Assembly: GCA_016194905.1 (NCBI GenBank)
Contig: JACQAP010000021.1
Coordinates: forward strand, 328,942-392,941
DNA length: 64,000 nt
Source of the DNA: Betaproteobacteria bacterium
GTDB taxonomy: Bacteria; Pseudomonadota; Gammaproteobacteria; Burkholderiales; JACQAP01
Reading direction: 5' to 3'
Shown here piece after piece: positions 9,501 through 18,509 of this stretch. The notes below the pieces were generated by a model. It had not been told where the DNA came from. It did no database searches and saw only the letters and a program-made list of their open reading frames with translations. The translations under genes were made by a program, and so were the position numbers. How positions within the stretch are numbered: the stretch's first letter is position 1; the number at the start of each line of letters is the position of its first letter.

Positions 9501-10319
9501 ATGGCGGACCTCAAGGACAAGACGGTTTTCATCACCGGCGCGACGCGCGGCATCGGGCGCGAAATCGCGCTGCGCTTCGCGCGCGATGGCGCCAACATCG
9601 TGGTGACCGGCAAGACCACGGAGCCCAATCCAAAACTCGCGGGCACGATCCATTCGACTGCGCAGGAGGTCGAGGCGGCCGGCGGCCGGGCATTGCCCTT
9701 GCAACTCGACATTCGCGACGAGAATGCGGTGGCAGCGGCGGCAAAAGCGGCGGCGGAAAAATTCGGCGGCATCGACATCCTGGTCAACAACGCCAGCGCG
9801 CTCAGCATCACCGGCACCATGGCGACGCCCGCCAAGCGTTATGACCTGATGAACCAGATCAACGCGCGTGGCACTTTCATCTGTTCGCAGGCCTGCGTTC
9901 CCCATCTTTCCAAATCGCGTAATCCGCACATTCTTACGCTGTCGCCGCCGCTCAATATGAATCAGAAATGGTTCAAGGAGCACGTGGCCTACACGATGGC
10001 GAAGTACGGCATGAGCATGTGCACGCTCGGGATGTCCGCGGAGTTTGCCGCGCAGGGCATCGCGGTGAATTCATTGTGGCCGCGCACGACCATCGCGACC
10101 GCCGCGGTCGAGGTCTTTTTTCCGCAGGCGCTGGCCGGGAGCCGCAAGCCCGCGATCATGGCCGATGCGGCCCATGCGATCGTCGTGCGCGACAGCCGTG
10201 ACGTCACCGGCCACTTCTTCATCGATGAAGAAGTGCTGCGCGGGCAGGGGGTCACGGATTTCGAGCAGTACGCGGTCACGCCGGGAGCGAAGCTTTACAC
10301 CGACATCTTTCTCGACTGA
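9501..10319 (+). CDS. SDR oxidoreductase, HSDL2-like
   Basis: Short-chain dehydrogenase of 272 residues. The NAD(P) motif TGATRGIGREIALRFARDGA is near residues 12-31, NNAS near 95 and the catalytic Y-x3-K as YTMAKYGMS near 163. The sequence follows the human/bacterial HSDL2 pattern closely (DIRDENAVAAA, GGIDILVNNASALS, PPLNMNQKWFKEH, WPRTTIATAA) but lacks the C-terminal SCP2 lipid-transfer domain of animal HSDL2. It sits between the hydratase and fadD with a three-base gap, so a role in fatty-acyl metabolism is inferred. The substrate is not known. Confidence 0.9.
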   Translation: MADLKDKTVFITGATRGIGREIALRFARDGANIVVTGKTTEPNPKLAGTIHSTAQEVEAAGGRALPLQLDIRDENAVAAAAKAAAEKFGGIDILVNNASALSITGTMATPAKRYDLMNQINARGTFICSQACVPHLSKSRNPHILTLSPPLNMNQKWFKEHVAYTMAKYGMSMCTLGMSAEFAAQGIAVNSLWPRTTIATAAVEVFFPQALAGSRKPAIMADAAHAIVVRDSRDVTGHFFIDEEVLRGQGVTDFEQYAVTPGAKLYTDIFLD

Positions 10320-10356
10320 TTCGCGCACGAAAAAGAAAACGACTGGAGGAATCGAC

Positions 10357-12159
10357 ATGACGCAGAAAGGCGATGTCATCGCCCCGGAAATCGCGAAAAC
10401 CCTGGACGGATTGTTCCAGGAACGCGTGCGCCGCTCCGCCGCCGCGCTTGCGTACAAGAATTTCGACGAACCGGGCGTCTGGAAGGATTACACCTGGGGC
10501 AATGTCGAGAGGCTGGTTGCACGCTGGCAGGCGGCGTTCGAAGCGGACGGGCTGCAACCGGGCGATCGAGTTGCGATCATGTTGCGCAACAGCGTCAACT
10601 GGATCGTGTTCGATCAGGCCGCGATGGGACTCGATCTGGTGACCGTGCCGCTATACACCTCCGACCGTCCCGACAACATCGCCTACATTCTGCAGGACTC
10701 GGGCGCCAGGCTGCTGCTGTTCGAGAATCCCGATCAGTGGGAATCGTTCGCGGAAGTGCTCGATCAGTTGGCCGGCCTGAAGCGCGTACTGTGCGTCAAT
10801 CCGCTGTCCGGACCGTCACCCGATCCGCGCCTGAAAAGCATCGCCGACTGGCTGCCAAAGACCGCGGGCGCGGTCAAGCACGTCAATCACGACAGCACGA
10901 AACTGACGAGCATCATCTACACCTCGGGCACGACCGGAAAACCCAAGGGCGTCATGCTGTCGCACCGGAACATGCTGGAAAACGCAGCGGCGGCATTGCA
11001 GTGCTTTGAGGTGACGACCCGGGATCTGTTCCTGTCGTTCCTGCCGATGTCGCATACGCTGGAGCGCACGGCGGGCTACTACCTGACCATGATGGCCGGA
11101 GCCAGCGTCGCCTACGCCCGCTCTATCCCGCAACTCGGCGAGGATCTCGCCGCGATCCGGCCGACGATCATGATCTCGGTACCGCGTATTTATGAACGCG
11201 TCTACGGCGCTATCAAGACCCGGCTCGCCGAGGGCCCGGCATTTCGCCGGAAACTGTTCGAATTTGCAGTCGAGGTCGGCTGGGCGAGATTCGAGCATCA
11301 ACAGGGCAGGGGACCGTGGAAACCAGCCTTCCTGTTATGGCCGATCCTCGATCGCCTGGTTGCCGGCAAGGTGATGGCGCGCCTGGGCGGAAGATTGCGT
11401 GCGGCGGTGAGCGGTGGCGCTGCGCTGTCGCCCGACATCGCCAAACTTTTTGTCGGCCTCGGCCTGCCTATCCTGCAGGGTTATGGATTGACTGAAACCA
11501 GCCCTGTGGTCAGCACCAACCGCCTGGACGACAACGTTCCGGCCAGCATCGGCAAGCCGATCCCCGGCGTGCAGGTCAAGCTTGGCGACAAGGATGCGCT
11601 GCTGGTCAAGGGCGAGAACGTCATGCTTGGCTACTGGAATCTTCCGGACGCGACCAAGGCGATGTTCACCGCGGACGGTTGGCTGAATACCGGCGATACG
11701 GCACGCTTCGACGAAGCGGGGCATCTTTATATCACCGGTCGCCTCAAGGAAATCATTGTAATGTCCAACGGCGAGAAAATTCCGCCCGTGGACATGGAGG
11801 CTGCCATCCTGCAGGACAACCTGTTCGAGCAAGTCCTGGTCTTGGGCGAGGGCAGGCCTTTTCTGAGTGCGTTCGTCGTGATCAATCAGGATCAATGGAC
11901 GAAACTGGCAGGCCAGAACGGGATGCCTCCAACCGTGAACAGCATCATGCGCAGCGAACCGGCGCAAAAGCTTGTGCTGGACCGGGTACAACGACAGATC
12001 AAGTCGTTTCCCGGTTATGCGCAGATTCATCGTGTGGCGGTGCTGGCGGAACCGTGGACAGTGGAGAACGGCCTGCTGACGCCCACCATGAAATTGAAGC
12101 GCTTGAAGGTGATTGAATCGCACAAGAAGGAGTTCGAAGAGCTTTATGCCGGACACTGA
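10357..12159 (+). CDS. Long-chain fatty-acid-CoA ligase (FAA1/FadD15-type)
   Basis: AMP-forming ligase of 600 residues, activating fatty acids taken up through FadL. ATG 10357 is chosen because GGAGG lies eight bases upstream; an earlier in-frame start falls within the SDR gene. The P-loop IIYTSGTTGKPKGVMLSHRN is near residue 186, YGLTETSPVVS near 380, and GWLNTGDTARFDEAGHLYITGR near 435. This long form, with the LFLSFLPMSHTLERT segment, resembles eukaryotic-type long-chain acyl-CoA synthetases rather than E. coli FadD. It overlaps the next gene by 14 bases. Together with the ligase at the window start it gives two activating enzymes of different subtype. Confidence 0.93.
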   Translation: MTQKGDVIAPEIAKTLDGLFQERVRRSAAALAYKNFDEPGVWKDYTWGNVERLVARWQAAFEADGLQPGDRVAIMLRNSVNWIVFDQAAMGLDLVTVPLYTSDRPDNIAYILQDSGARLLLFENPDQWESFAEVLDQLAGLKRVLCVNPLSGPSPDPRLKSIADWLPKTAGAVKHVNHDSTKLTSIIYTSGTTGKPKGVMLSHRNMLENAAAALQCFEVTTRDLFLSFLPMSHTLERTAGYYLTMMAGASVAYARSIPQLGEDLAAIRPTIMISVPRIYERVYGAIKTRLAEGPAFRRKLFEFAVEVGWARFEHQQGRGPWKPAFLLWPILDRLVAGKVMARLGGRLRAAVSGGAALSPDIAKLFVGLGLPILQGYGLTETSPVVSTNRLDDNVPASIGKPIPGVQVKLGDKDALLVKGENVMLGYWNLPDATKAMFTADGWLNTGDTARFDEAGHLYITGRLKEIIVMSNGEKIPPVDMEAAILQDNLFEQVLVLGEGRPFLSAFVVINQDQWTKLAGQNGMPPTVNSIMRSEPAQKLVLDRVQRQIKSFPGYAQIHRVAVLAEPWTVENGLLTPTMKLKRLKVIESHKKEFEELYAGH

Positions 12160-12571
12160 CCACAGGCGGTCTCAGGAAGAAACGGCGACGCTGCCGGCAG
12201 GACGCGAGCCCACGCTGCGCGTCGTGCCGATGCCTTCGGATGCCAACTACACGGGAGATATCTTCGGCGGCTGGATCATGTCGCAGGTCGATATCGCCGG
12301 GGCCATTCCTGCCATCGAACTCGCCAAGGGACGGGTGGCAACGGTCGCCGTCAACTCCTTTGTGTTCAAGCAACCCGTGATGATCGGCGATGTGGTGAGC
12401 TTCTACGCCAAGGTCGTGCGCGTGGGGCGCACTTCGATCACGGTGGATGTAGAGGTTTACGCGCGCCGGCGCGCGTTGCTGGAAGTCGTGAAAGTGACCG
12501 AGGCGACTTTGACTTATGTGGCCGTGGACGATGAACGGCGCCCGCGGCCTGTCAACCAGGGATCAAGCTAA
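12146..12571 (+). CDS. Acyl-CoA thioesterase, hotdog fold (YciA-like)
   Basis: 141-residue protein with the YciA/BFIT pattern: LRVVPMPSDANYTGDIFGGW near residues 23-42, with the catalytic aspartate in this segment, then VNSFVFKQPVMIGDVVSFYAKV. It hydrolyses acyl-CoA to free acid and CoA and could prevent trapping of CoA. The start at 12146 overlaps the fadD stop and has AAGGAG upstream at a rather long distance; an earlier ATG at 12113 is possible. It belongs to the tetR-fadE operon. The preferred chain length cannot be told. Confidence 0.88.
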   Translation: MPDTDHRRSQEETATLPAGREPTLRVVPMPSDANYTGDIFGGWIMSQVDIAGAIPAIELAKGRVATVAVNSFVFKQPVMIGDVVSFYAKVVRVGRTSITVDVEVYARRRALLEVVKVTEATLTYVAVDDERRPRPVNQGSS

Positions 12572-12626
12572 ATTCCGTGCAGTGCTTGGTGTATTCGGTA
12601 GTTTCGATTTCAACTCGGAGGGGAAA

Positions 12627-13946
12627 ATGCAGAAAAAATTTCAAAGAAATTTGATTGCACTCGCAGTCGCCTCGACATTGGGCGGCATATCGACATTGGC
12701 CTCGGCCGCAGGATTTGCGCTGATCGAGCAGAGCGCCAGCGGCATGGGAAATGCGTTCGCGGGTGCCGCGGCAACAGCGGAGGATGCCAGCACGGTATTT
12801 TTCAATCCGGCGGGTATGTCACAGATCCAGGGCAAGCAGATCGCCGTGGGCGGACACCTTATCGATCTGAGCGCGAAATTCAGCAACTCGGGATCAAGCA
12901 AGCCGGCGGCGATCGTAACCAATCCGCTGGGCGGCAACGGCGGTGACGCCGGCGGGATGGCAGTCATACCGAACTTCTACTTCGTGATGCCCATCGGAGA
13001 TCGGGTGAATTTCGGTGTCGGCGTGAATGCGCCATTCGGATTGATGACCGAATACGACGACAATTGGGCGGGACGTTTCCAGGGAATCAAATCAGATTTG
13101 AAGGCGGTCAATATCAATCCGTCCATCTCATTCAAGGTAAATGATTCTTTTTCGATTGGTGCGGGTGTCAACTACCAGCGGCTAGACGTAGAGCTGACCA
13201 ATGCGGTCGTGCTCGGAGCCAACACCGAAGGGCGCGCAAAACTCGAAGCTGACGACACCGCATGGGGATGGAATGCGGGCGTCCTGTTCCAGCCTACGTC
13301 GTCCACCAAGATAGGCGCGAGCTACCGCTCGAAACTCGACTACACGCTGGACGGCACAACCACCGTCACTTTCCTCAACGGAGCGCCGGTTACAGCCGTC
13401 AGCGGTCCCACGACCGCGGATGTCACCTTGCCGGATTCGTTCTCGCTGAGCCTTGCACAGAAGCTGAATGACGAGTGGGAATTTCTCGCCGACGCGACGT
13501 TTACCCGGTGGAGCAAAATCAACCGCATTAACATCGTCAACTCGACCAACGGCACGCTGCGCGACAGTCTGGTGCTGGATTTCGACGACACCTGGCGTTA
13601 TTCGATCGGCGTGAATTACAAACTGAACGACGGCTGGACCCTGAAGGGCGGCCTGGCGTTGGACCAGACACCGGTGAAGGGCGCGACGACTCGTTCGGTG
13701 CGCCTGCCCGACAACGATCGTACCTGGGTCTCACTGGGCGCCGCGATGAAGATCATGCAGAACGGCCGGCTGGACATGGGCTACTCGCATCTTTTCATCA
13801 AGGATGCGGATATCAACTTTACACGCAGCCAGCAGGCTCCCGGCTTCACTACGCCGACGCCCGCGCCCGGAACGGCATCAACGGTCGCCGGATCCTACAC
13901 AGGATCGGTGGATATCTTCAGCGTTCAGTACAGCATCAGCTTCTGA
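12627..13946 (+). CDS. fadL: Outer-membrane long-chain fatty acid transporter, FadL/OmpP1 family
   Basis: 439-residue beta-barrel that lets hydrophobic compounds cross the outer membrane. ATG 12627 follows GGAGGGG. The signal peptide covers about residues 1-28 with cleavage after LASA. The mature N-terminus AGFALIEQSASGMGNAFAGA is the FadL hatch, followed by the NPA motif (VFFNPAGMS). The rest shows alternating strand patterns and ends in YSISF, a typical C-terminal outer-membrane signal with final phenylalanine. Context makes long-chain fatty acids the likely cargo, although FadL homologues also carry aromatics and alkanes. A perfect hairpin follows. Confidence 0.95.
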   Translation: MQKKFQRNLIALAVASTLGGISTLASAAGFALIEQSASGMGNAFAGAAATAEDASTVFFNPAGMSQIQGKQIAVGGHLIDLSAKFSNSGSSKPAAIVTNPLGGNGGDAGGMAVIPNFYFVMPIGDRVNFGVGVNAPFGLMTEYDDNWAGRFQGIKSDLKAVNINPSISFKVNDSFSIGAGVNYQRLDVELTNAVVLGANTEGRAKLEADDTAWGWNAGVLFQPTSSTKIGASYRSKLDYTLDGTTTVTFLNGAPVTAVSGPTTADVTLPDSFSLSLAQKLNDEWEFLADATFTRWSKINRINIVNSTNGTLRDSLVLDFDDTWRYSIGVNYKLNDGWTLKGGLALDQTPVKGATTRSVRLPDNDRTWVSLGAAMKIMQNGRLDMGYSHLFIKDADINFTRSQQAPGFTTPTPAPGTASTVAGSYTGSVDIFSVQYSISF

Positions 13947-13956
13947 TATATGACCC

Positions 13957-13981
13957 GGCGGCAGGCCGTCGGCCTGCCGCC
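13957..13981. terminator. Perfect GC-rich hairpin after fadL
   Basis: GGCGGCAGGCC, GTC and GGCCTGCCGCC form an 11-base perfect stem 10 bases after the fadL stop. No T-run follows, so it may be a Rho-assisted end, an mRNA stabiliser or an extragenic palindrome rather than a standard terminator. Confidence 0.6.
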
Positions 13982-14039
13982 GCTTCCAAATTCTCCGGCA
14001 TGGCCATGACCCTGCCGCTGCATTGTTTAAGGAACCGAC

Positions 14040-16526
14040 ATGGCCGTTCCATCCCGATTCATCGTTCGCAAGGTCGCCGTCCTCGGCGCCGGCGTCATGG
14101 GCGCGCAGATCGCAGCTCATCTGGTCAACGCCGGGGTCGAGGCGATCCTCTTTGAGTTGCCGGCGAAAGAGGGCAATCCGAACGACAACGTGCGCAAGGC
14201 CATCGACGGGCTGAAGAAGCTCGAACCCAGTCCGCTGTCCGTGGCTTCCGGCGCGGACTCTATCCAGGCAGCGAATTACGATCAGGACCTGGAGCTGCTG
14301 AAGGAGTGCGACGTCGTCATCGAGGCGATTTCCGAGCGCATGGACTGGAAGAAGTCGCTGTACGAGAAAGTCGCGCCCCATCTCGGCGAGAACACCATCT
14401 TCGCCAGCAATACCTCGGGACTGTCGATCAACTCGTTGTCCGAAGCGATGCCGGCGCATGCGCGCACCCGATTTTGCGGCGTGCATTTTTTCAACCCGCC
14501 GCGCTACATGCACCTGGTGGAGTTGATACCTGGCCGCAGCACCGATCCGGCGATCCTCGACCAACTCGAGGAATTCCTGGTCACCATACTTGGCAAGGGC
14601 GTCATCCGTGCCAAAGACACACCCAACTTCATCGCCAACCGGGTTGGCGTATTTTCGATCCTGGCGGCTTTTCACCACACGCAGAAGTTCGGCCTCGGGT
14701 TCGACGAAGTCGACGCGCTGACCGGTGCGCTGATCGGACGGCCGAAGAGCGCCACGTATCGTACTGCCGACGTGGTCGGGCTGGATACGCTCGCGCACGT
14801 CGTCAATACCATGAAGGAGACGTTGCCGAACGATCCGTGGCACAAGTACTACGACGCGCCGGACTGGTTCAAACAACTCCTCGATCAGAAGGCGCTCGGC
14901 CAGAAATCGGGGCGCGGCGTCTACCACAAACAGGGCAAGGAAATCCAAGTCCTCGACCTGGGGAAGAAAGACTACCGGCCTTCCGCGGGCGAGGCCGACG
15001 AATCGGTCGTTGCCATCCTGAAGAACAAGAACGTCGCAGAACGCTTTGCGCAATTGCGCGCGAGCCAGCATCCGCAGGCGCAATTCATGTGGGCGGCATT
15101 GCGCGACATGCTGCATTACTGCGCAGTGCACCTGGAGGCCATCGCCGACAATGCGCGCGACCTGGACTTCGCCATTCGCTGGGGCTTCGGCTGGAATCAG
15201 GGACCGTTCGAAATCTGGCAGGCAGCCGGCTGGCAGCAGATGGTGAAATGGATCGCGGACGACATCGCCGCCGGCAAGACCATGGCCGCCGTCCCCTTGC
15301 CAGCCTGGGTGACTGAACCGGCGCGCGATGGCGTGCACAGGGCGCAGGGCTCGTGGAGCGTGACGGAACGCACTTACAAGCCACGATCGACGTTGCCAAT
15401 CTATCGCCGCCAGCCGTTCCCGGACCGGCTGATCAGCGAAAACGCCGTCTATGGCCACACGGTATTCGAGACCGATGCGGTGAGGATGTGGACGACTGGG
15501 GACGACATCGGCATCGTCAGCTTCAAATCGAAGATGCATGCTATCGGCGAGGACGTGCTCGACGGGGTCATGCAAGCCATCGACGAGTCCGAACGCCACT
15601 TCAAGGGACTGATCATCTGGCAGACCGAACCGCCGTTTTCGGTCGGCGCCAATCTATCCGGCGGGGCGGCGCGCAAGAGCGAACAGAAGCCGACCGCATT
15701 CGCGTCGATGATGAAGAAGTTCAAGCGCGAAGCGGAGTCGGCCATTCTCAAGGCGGCTTTCAAACTCAACGTGGCCGATTCGCTGATGGCCGGGCGCCTG
15801 GAGAAAGTGGAGCAGGTGGTGGAACAGTTCCAGGCGACCTCGCAGGCGCTGCGCTACTCGATGATTCCAACGGTGGCGGCGGTCGACGGCTTGGCGCTGG
15901 GCGGTGGTTGCGAGTTCACCATGCATTGCGATCGCGCGGTTGCCTCGCTGGAAAGCTACATCGGTCTGGTCGAAGCCGGAGTCGGTCTACTGCCTGCCGG
16001 CGGGGGCTGCAAGGAGTTCGCGATGCGGGCGGCGGCTGAGGCAAAGGGCGGCGATGCGTTCACCTTTCTTAAAAACTACTTCCAGAACGTGGCAACTGCG
16101 CAAGTGGGAAAAAGCGCGGAGCATTCGCGCGAGCTGGGTTTTCTGCGACCCCGCGACCGCATTGTGATGAACCGGTTCGAACTGTTGCATGCGGCCAAGG
16201 CGGAACTGGATGCAATGGCCGAGGCCGGCTACCGTCCGCCGCCAAGAGCGCGCAACATTCCTGCAGCCGGTCGCAGCGCAATCGCGACGTTCAAGATGGC
16301 GATGGCCAACATGCTCGCCGGCCGCACCATCTCGGAGCACGATTTCCTGATCGGCAGCAAAGTCGCCTACGTCATGTGCGGCGGCGACGTCGAGCCCGGC
16401 ACGCTGCTGACCGAGGATTGGTATCTCGACCTGGAACGCCAGGCGTTCATGGAACTCATCGCCACCGAAAAGACCCAAGCCCGCATCGAGCAGATGCTCA
16501 AAACCGGCAAACCCCTAAGAAATTAA
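14040..16526 (+). CDS. 3-hydroxyacyl-CoA dehydrogenase/enoyl-CoA hydratase fusion, FadN-type
   Basis: 828-residue bifunctional enzyme for the second and third steps of beta-oxidation. The NAD-binding motif VAVLGAGVMGAQIAAHLV is near residues 12-29, the dehydrogenase signature HFFNPPRYMHLVELIPG near 150-166, and a second dehydrogenase C-terminal domain follows. The hydratase/crotonase domain lies at the C-terminal end (WQTEPPFSVGANLSGG near 525; VAAVDGLALGGGCEFTMHCD near 610). This order, dehydrogenase before hydratase, is that of Bacillus FadN, not E. coli FadB, where the hydratase is first. It is separated from fadL by the hairpin and followed by the thiolase, so the pair works as a FadBA equivalent. 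Confidence 0.94.
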   Translation: MAVPSRFIVRKVAVLGAGVMGAQIAAHLVNAGVEAILFELPAKEGNPNDNVRKAIDGLKKLEPSPLSVASGADSIQAANYDQDLELLKECDVVIEAISERMDWKKSLYEKVAPHLGENTIFASNTSGLSINSLSEAMPAHARTRFCGVHFFNPPRYMHLVELIPGRSTDPAILDQLEEFLVTILGKGVIRAKDTPNFIANRVGVFSILAAFHHTQKFGLGFDEVDALTGALIGRPKSATYRTADVVGLDTLAHVVNTMKETLPNDPWHKYYDAPDWFKQLLDQKALGQKSGRGVYHKQGKEIQVLDLGKKDYRPSAGEADESVVAILKNKNVAERFAQLRASQHPQAQFMWAALRDMLHYCAVHLEAIADNARDLDFAIRWGFGWNQGPFEIWQAAGWQQMVKWIADDIAAGKTMAAVPLPAWVTEPARDGVHRAQGSWSVTERTYKPRSTLPIYRRQPFPDRLISENAVYGHTVFETDAVRMWTTGDDIGIVSFKSKMHAIGEDVLDGVMQAIDESERHFKGLIIWQTEPPFSVGANLSGGAARKSEQKPTAFASMMKKFKREAESAILKAAFKLNVADSLMAGRLEKVEQVVEQFQATSQALRYSMIPTVAAVDGLALGGGCEFTMHCDRAVASLESYIGLVEAGVGLLPAGGGCKEFAMRAAAEAKGGDAFTFLKNYFQNVATAQVGKSAEHSRELGFLRPRDRIVMNRFELLHAAKAELDAMAEAGYRPPPRARNIPAAGRSAIATFKMAMANMLAGRTISEHDFLIGSKVAYVMCGGDVEPGTLLTEDWYLDLERQAFMELIATEKTQARIEQMLKTGKPLRN

Positions 16527-16534
16527 ATCGGAAT

Positions 16535-16678
16535 CACGGAGAACACGGAGGAAAGGCAAGGGCAGAGAAACCATATGAGAGTGGGAATGTGTTATCGGTG
16601 GTTACTTTGGCGTCGAGATTGCTTTTAAATCTCATATGCTTTTCCGCTTTCTTTTGGTTTTCCTCCGTGTTCTCCGTG
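16535..16678. repeat. MITE-like inverted repeat of the CACGGAG family
   Basis: Perfect 20-base arms (CACGGAGAACACGGAGGAAA at 16535-16554 and its complement at 16659-16678) enclose about 100 bases that hold a second inner inverted pair (CATATGAG near 16572 and CTCATATG near 16631). It fills the gap between the fused dehydrogenase and the thiolase. The CACGGAG unit itself is internally repeated. No coding capacity is seen. Confidence 0.8.
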
Positions 16679-16697
16679 TCCTCCGTGGTTCAAGATT

Positions 16698-16711
16698 GAA
16701 ACTGGAGTTTG
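16698..16711. promoter_or_regulatory. Possible second PsrA-type half-palindrome before thiolase
   Basis: GAAAC-TGGA-GTTTG fits (G/C)AAAC-N4-GTTT(G/C) and ends four bases before the thiolase ATG. It also contains the ribosome site GGAG, so the match may be chance. Confidence 0.3.
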
Positions 16712-16715
16712 AAAC

Positions 16716-17918
16716 ATGGCCAAACAAGTACAGGATGCATACATCGTAGCGGCCACGCGAACGCCGGTGGGCAAGGCACCGCGCGGCGTATTGAAGCATG
16801 CTCGTCCCGACGACATGCTCGCGCATGTTCTGAAGAGCGCGCTTGCGCAAGTGCCCGGTCTCGATCCGTCAGTCATAGACGACGTCGTCGTCGGTTGCGC
16901 GATGCCGGAAGCCGAGCAGGGCATGAACGTGGCGCGCATCGGCTTGCTGCTCGCCGGATTTCCGAACAATGTTTCGGGCGTGACCCTCAACCGCTTCTGC
17001 TCGTCCGGCCTGCAGGCGGTCGCGACCGCGGCGGACCGGATCCGCCTGGGTGAAGCCGACGTGATGATCGGTGCCGGCACCGAAAGCATGAGCATGATCC
17101 CGATGGGCGGCAACAAGATCGTCGCCAACGAACAGTTCTTCGCCAAAGACGAAAACATCGGCATCGCCTACGGTATGGGCATCACCGCAGAGAAAGTGGC
17201 CGAGCAATGGAAGGTAAACCGGGACGCGCAGGATGAATTCGCGACCGAATCGCACCGTCGCGCACTGGCTGCGATCGAGAAGGGTGAATTCAAGCAGGAG
17301 ATCACACCTTACACCCTCAACGAGCACGTTCCGGATTTCGAGCACCATCAGGTCGTCACGCGCAGCAAGGTCATCGACGTCGACGAAGGCCCACGAGCGG
17401 GCACGACACGGGAGGTGCTCGCCAAGCTGCGTCCGGCCTTTGCAGCAAACGGCTCGGTCACGGCCGGCAACAGTTCGCAGACTTCGGACGGCGCGGGAGC
17501 GGTCATCCTGGCGGGCGAAGCGGCGCTGAAGCGCTTCAACCTGCAGCCGCTTGGACGTTTTCTCGGTTTCGCGGTGGCCGGCGTGCCGCCGGAGATCATG
17601 GGCATCGGTCCCAAGTTCGCGATACCCAAGGTGCTCAGGCAGACCGGCCTGAAACTCGACGACCTCGACTGGATCGAGCTGAACGAGGCCTTCGCCGCCC
17701 AGAGCCTCGCGGTGATCGGCGATCTCGGCCTGGACCGCAATAAGGTGAATCCGCTCGGCGGCGCGATCGCACTCGGCCATCCGCTGGGCGCAACCGGAGC
17801 GATCCGCACGGCAACCCTCCTGCACGGCTTGCGTCGGCGGGGGCAGAAGTACGGCATGGTCACGATGTGCATCGGCACCGGGATGGGCGCCGCCGGCGTA
17901 TTCGAGTCGCTGAGATGA
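16716..17918 (+). CDS. fadA: Acetyl-CoA C-acyltransferase (3-ketoacyl-CoA thiolase)
   Basis: 400-residue thiolase that cleaves 3-ketoacyl-CoA to acetyl-CoA and a shortened acyl-CoA. The nucleophilic cysteine is in NRFCSSGLQAVATAADRIRL near residues 88-107, the catalytic histidine in GGAIALGHPLGATGA near 346-360, and the second active cysteine in MCIGTGMGAAG near 384-394. The NEAFA motif is present. The fused dehydrogenase/hydratase gene upstream indicates a degradative FadA role rather than biosynthetic acetoacetyl-CoA thiolase. It overlaps the next gene by four bases (ATGA). Confidence 0.95.
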   Translation: MAKQVQDAYIVAATRTPVGKAPRGVLKHARPDDMLAHVLKSALAQVPGLDPSVIDDVVVGCAMPEAEQGMNVARIGLLLAGFPNNVSGVTLNRFCSSGLQAVATAADRIRLGEADVMIGAGTESMSMIPMGGNKIVANEQFFAKDENIGIAYGMGITAEKVAEQWKVNRDAQDEFATESHRRALAAIEKGEFKQEITPYTLNEHVPDFEHHQVVTRSKVIDVDEGPRAGTTREVLAKLRPAFAANGSVTAGNSSQTSDGAGAVILAGEAALKRFNLQPLGRFLGFAVAGVPPEIMGIGPKFAIPKVLRQTGLKLDDLDWIELNEAFAAQSLAVIGDLGLDRNKVNPLGGAIALGHPLGATGAIRTATLLHGLRRRGQKYGMVTMCIGTGMGAAGVFESLR

Positions 17919-18436
17919 GTTCTGCCGGGCCATGGCGGACAGTGCAGCCGCGGGAATCGCTGCGGATCTGGTTGCGCCGGCTGGGCTTCAATTTTTTCCC
18001 GGCCTTCCGCGCGACCGGCGCGCGCGTCATCTACATCTCCGAGGACATGCGCAAGCTGCGTATCAAGCTGCCGCTCAGCTTCCGTACCAGGAATATCCAC
18101 GGAACCCTGTTCGGCGGCGCGATGTATGCGGCGACCGATCCGCTGTACGCCATTCTCATCAAGGTCGCCCTCGGTCCCGGATACATCATCTGGGACAAGG
18201 CCGGGGCGATCCGCTACAAAAAGCCGGGCCGCTCGACGCTTTACGCCGAGTGCAGCCTGAGCGATGCGCAAGTTGCTTCAGTGAGGAAACGACTCGAATC
18301 CGAGTCCTCTGTCGATCTGAACTACGAGATCGAACTGATGGACGAACGCGGCGTGGTGCACGCCGTGGTACAGAAGACGATTTATGCCGCTAGAAAGGAA
18401 GTCTACAAACTGCGGCAGGAGGCAGTGCAACGCTAA
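17915..18436 (+). CDS. DUF4442 hotdog-fold protein, putative thioesterase
   Basis: 173 residues, starting at the ATGA overlap with the thiolase stop. The hotdog region covers about residues 40-160, with RNIHGTLFGGAMYAATDPLYA as the helix segment that corresponds to the HGG-type region of thioesterases, and YKKPGRSTLYAECSL in the sheet. The family is uncharacterised biochemically but is repeatedly found with fatty-acid genes. Translational coupling to fadA suggests acyl-CoA turnover. Thioesterase activity is an inference from the fold. Confidence 0.85.
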   Translation: MSSAGPWRTVQPRESLRIWLRRLGFNFFPAFRATGARVIYISEDMRKLRIKLPLSFRTRNIHGTLFGGAMYAATDPLYAILIKVALGPGYIIWDKAGAIRYKKPGRSTLYAECSLSDAQVASVRKRLESESSVDLNYEIELMDERGVVHAVVQKTIYAARKEVYKLRQEAVQR

Positions 18437-18509
18437 AGGCCGCCCGGCTGGAATTCCGCCAGCCGGTTCTGCAGGCCAGCGTTTCCAACGCAACCAAGAG
18501 GAGAGCGAA

